From the NCBI GenBank assembly GCA_902797705.1, contig CADBTX010000341.1:1-5866 (forward strand): 5,866 nucleotides of DNA. Reading direction: 5' to 3'. This stretch comes from an uncultured Lachnospiraceae bacterium (GTDB lineage Bacteria > Bacillota > Clostridia > Lachnospirales > Lachnospiraceae). Below the pieces are notes generated by a model. That model saw only the letters and a program-made list of their open reading frames with translations. It ran no database searches and was not told the DNA's origin. This document shows positions 4,863-5,866 of this stretch, piece after piece. How positions within the stretch are numbered: position 1 is the stretch's first letter; every line of letters begins with the position of its first letter. A program made the translations under genes and the position numbers.

Positions 4863-5866
4863 TCTCTTCTAAAGAGATCCCTTGTATATACCTTGCTCTT
4901 AACGTCATCAAGGCAGCTGTCATATCTGTTGGCGATGATGGCGTCGGCTCTTTCTTTGAATTCCGGAAGGTCGTTTACAACCTCTGAATTAAAGAAGGTG
5001 GAGCCGTCTTCAAGGGCGGGCTCGTAGATTATGACCGTGGCGCCCTTGGCCTTCACACGCTTCATTATCCCCTGAATGGAGCTCTGGCGGAAGTTGTCGG
5101 AATTGCTCTTCATGGTAAGGCGGTAAACCCCGATAACGATATTCTTTTCCGCGTCTTTATTATAGGTATTCTCTGAGCCGTCCCCGGAATAGGAATAATA
5201 TCCTGCGATCTCAAGAACCCTGTCTGCGATAAAATCCTTTCTGGTACGGTTTGATTCCACAATGGCCTCTATGAGGTTTTCCGGAACATCCCTGTAATTG
5301 GCGAGGAGCTGCTTTGTGTCCTTCGGAAGACAGTAGCCTCCGTAGCCAAAGGATGGGTTGTTATACTGGGTGCCGATACGGGGATCCAGGCAGACGCCTT
5401 CGATTATGTCTTTTGTGTTAAGTCCCTTTGATTCCGCATAGGTGTCAAGCTCGTTAAAGTATGAGACCCTGAGGGCCAGATAGGTATTGGCGAAGAGCTT
5501 TACGGCTTCAGCTTCCGTGGTGCCCATGAAGAGGGTGTCTATATCCTCCTTTAAGGCTCCTTCTTTTAGAAGAAGAGCGAATTCCTCCGCGGCTGACTTT
5601 AGCTTAAGATCATTCATATCGGTTCCAAGGATTATGCGGCTGGGATAGAGATTGTCGTAGAGGGCCTTTGATTCCCTTAAAAATTCCGGGCTGAATAAAA
5701 TATTCTTCGTTCCGAATTTCTCCTTGGCGTGTTCCGTGAAGCCAACGGGAATGGTGGACTTGATCACTATATAGGCTTCGGGATTTGTTTTAAGGACCAG
5801 GTCGATCACGGCCTCAACAGCAGAGGTATCGAAGTAGTTTTTCTTCGGGTCGTAATTGGTGGGGGC
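4859..5866 (-). CDS. ugd: UDP-glucose 6-dehydrogenase (partial, N-terminus beyond right edge)
   Basis: This NAD-dependent enzyme oxidises UDP-glucose twice to UDP-glucuronate, a precursor of acidic cell-surface polysaccharides. The frame runs off the window edge; 335 C-terminal residues are visible and roughly 80, forming most of the NAD-binding fold, are missing. The first visible residues [15 protein letters not shown] match the conserved stretch after that fold. The later GTG at 5809 is therefore only an internal valine. Also seen are [42 protein letters not shown] (active-site Lys, visible residue 123) and [15 protein letters not shown] (catalytic Cys, visible residue 179, codon 5330-5332). 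The C-terminal UDP-binding domain runs from [11 protein letters not shown] to VYTRDLF. Compared with E. coli Ugd from memory, there are about 20 extra residues at visible 221-241 (5144-5206). The gene is convergent with ruvB and belongs to a separate unit. Confidence 0.97.
   Translation of the reverse strand, partial: APTNYDPKKNYFDTSAVEAVIDLVLKTNPEAYIVIKSTIPVGFTEHAKEKFGTKNILFSPEFLRESKALYDNLYPSRIILGTDMNDLKLKSAAEEFALLLKEGALKEDIDTLFMGTTEAEAVKLFANTYLALRVSYFNELDTYAESKGLNTKDIIEGVCLDPRIGTQYNNPSFGYGGYCLPKDTKQLLANYRDVPENLIEAIVESNRTRKDFIADRVLEIAGYYSYSGDGSENTYNKDAEKNIVIGVYRLTMKSNSDNFRQSSIQGIMKRVKAKGATVIIYEPALEDGSTFFNSEVVNDLPEFKERADAIIANRYDSCLDDVKSKVYTRDLFRRD
4862..4878. repeat. 7-base inverted repeat at the convergent ruvB/ugd ends
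   Basis: ATCTCTT (4862-4868) and AAGAGAT (4872-4878) pair perfectly around CTA. The hairpin begins at the last base of ruvB and lies in the last codons of ugd. The stem is AT-rich and no T run follows on either strand, so it is at best a weak terminator or a 3'-end RNA-stabilising hairpin. Confidence 0.4.

Noticed and set aside
5807..5809. GTG as the start of the ugd gene
   Set aside because: The frame stays open to the window edge and the 19 upstream codons encode the conserved [15 protein letters not shown] stretch, so the true start lies outside the window.

Overview
The window looks like a stretch of chromosome from a Gram-positive anaerobe of the Lachnospiraceae/Clostridia type (Bacillota). 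The basis is a 58-residue S21 protein with the basic [15 protein letters not shown] tail, heavy use of ATA and AGG codons at roughly half G+C, and a NusG-domain-II plus Gx-transporter gene pair of the kind found in that phylum. The family or genus is my inference; no rRNA is present to settle it.

Left part (1-1984, + strand): the 3' end of an unrecognised beta-strand-rich protein is followed within 8 bases by a complete membrane-bound class III adenylate cyclase (N-terminal membrane anchor, extracytoplasmic CHASE2 sensor, three membrane helices, cytoplasmic catalytic domain). The two genes are probably co-transcribed, and the cyclase probably turns an outside signal into cAMP.

Middle (1985-2345): a 151-base intergenic stretch carries a tandem/palindromic element, a strong promoter (TTGACG, 16 bases, TGG-TATAAT) and a 15-base palindrome placed on the predicted transcription start. 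These precede rpsU (ribosomal protein S21), which ends in a clear intrinsic terminator.

Right-middle (2352-4862, + strand): four tightly packed genes follow. They are a NusG-domain-II membrane protein, a Gx-transporter/EetB-like membrane protein overlapping it by 17 bases, ruvA after 25 bases, and ruvB one base after ruvA. RuvA and RuvB form the Holliday-junction branch-migration motor. The first two resemble the EetA/EetB pair of flavin-based extracellular electron transfer loci, but none of the other genes of that pathway is in the window. No separate promoter is evident for this group, so it probably depends on read-through of the rpsU terminator or on a promoter I cannot see.

Right edge (4859-5866, - strand): most of a UDP-glucose 6-dehydrogenase gene runs convergently into ruvB. 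The two stop codons share the four bases CTAA, and the N-terminal nucleotide-binding part lies beyond the window.

Overall this is mostly housekeeping DNA with a signalling gene on one side and a sugar-nucleotide gene on the other. I see no mobile element, CRISPR array, tRNA, rRNA or clearly new system. The points most worth a second look are the control elements around rpsU, the isolated EetAB-like pair joined to ruvAB, and the terminator that contains the only ribosome-binding sequence of the next gene.
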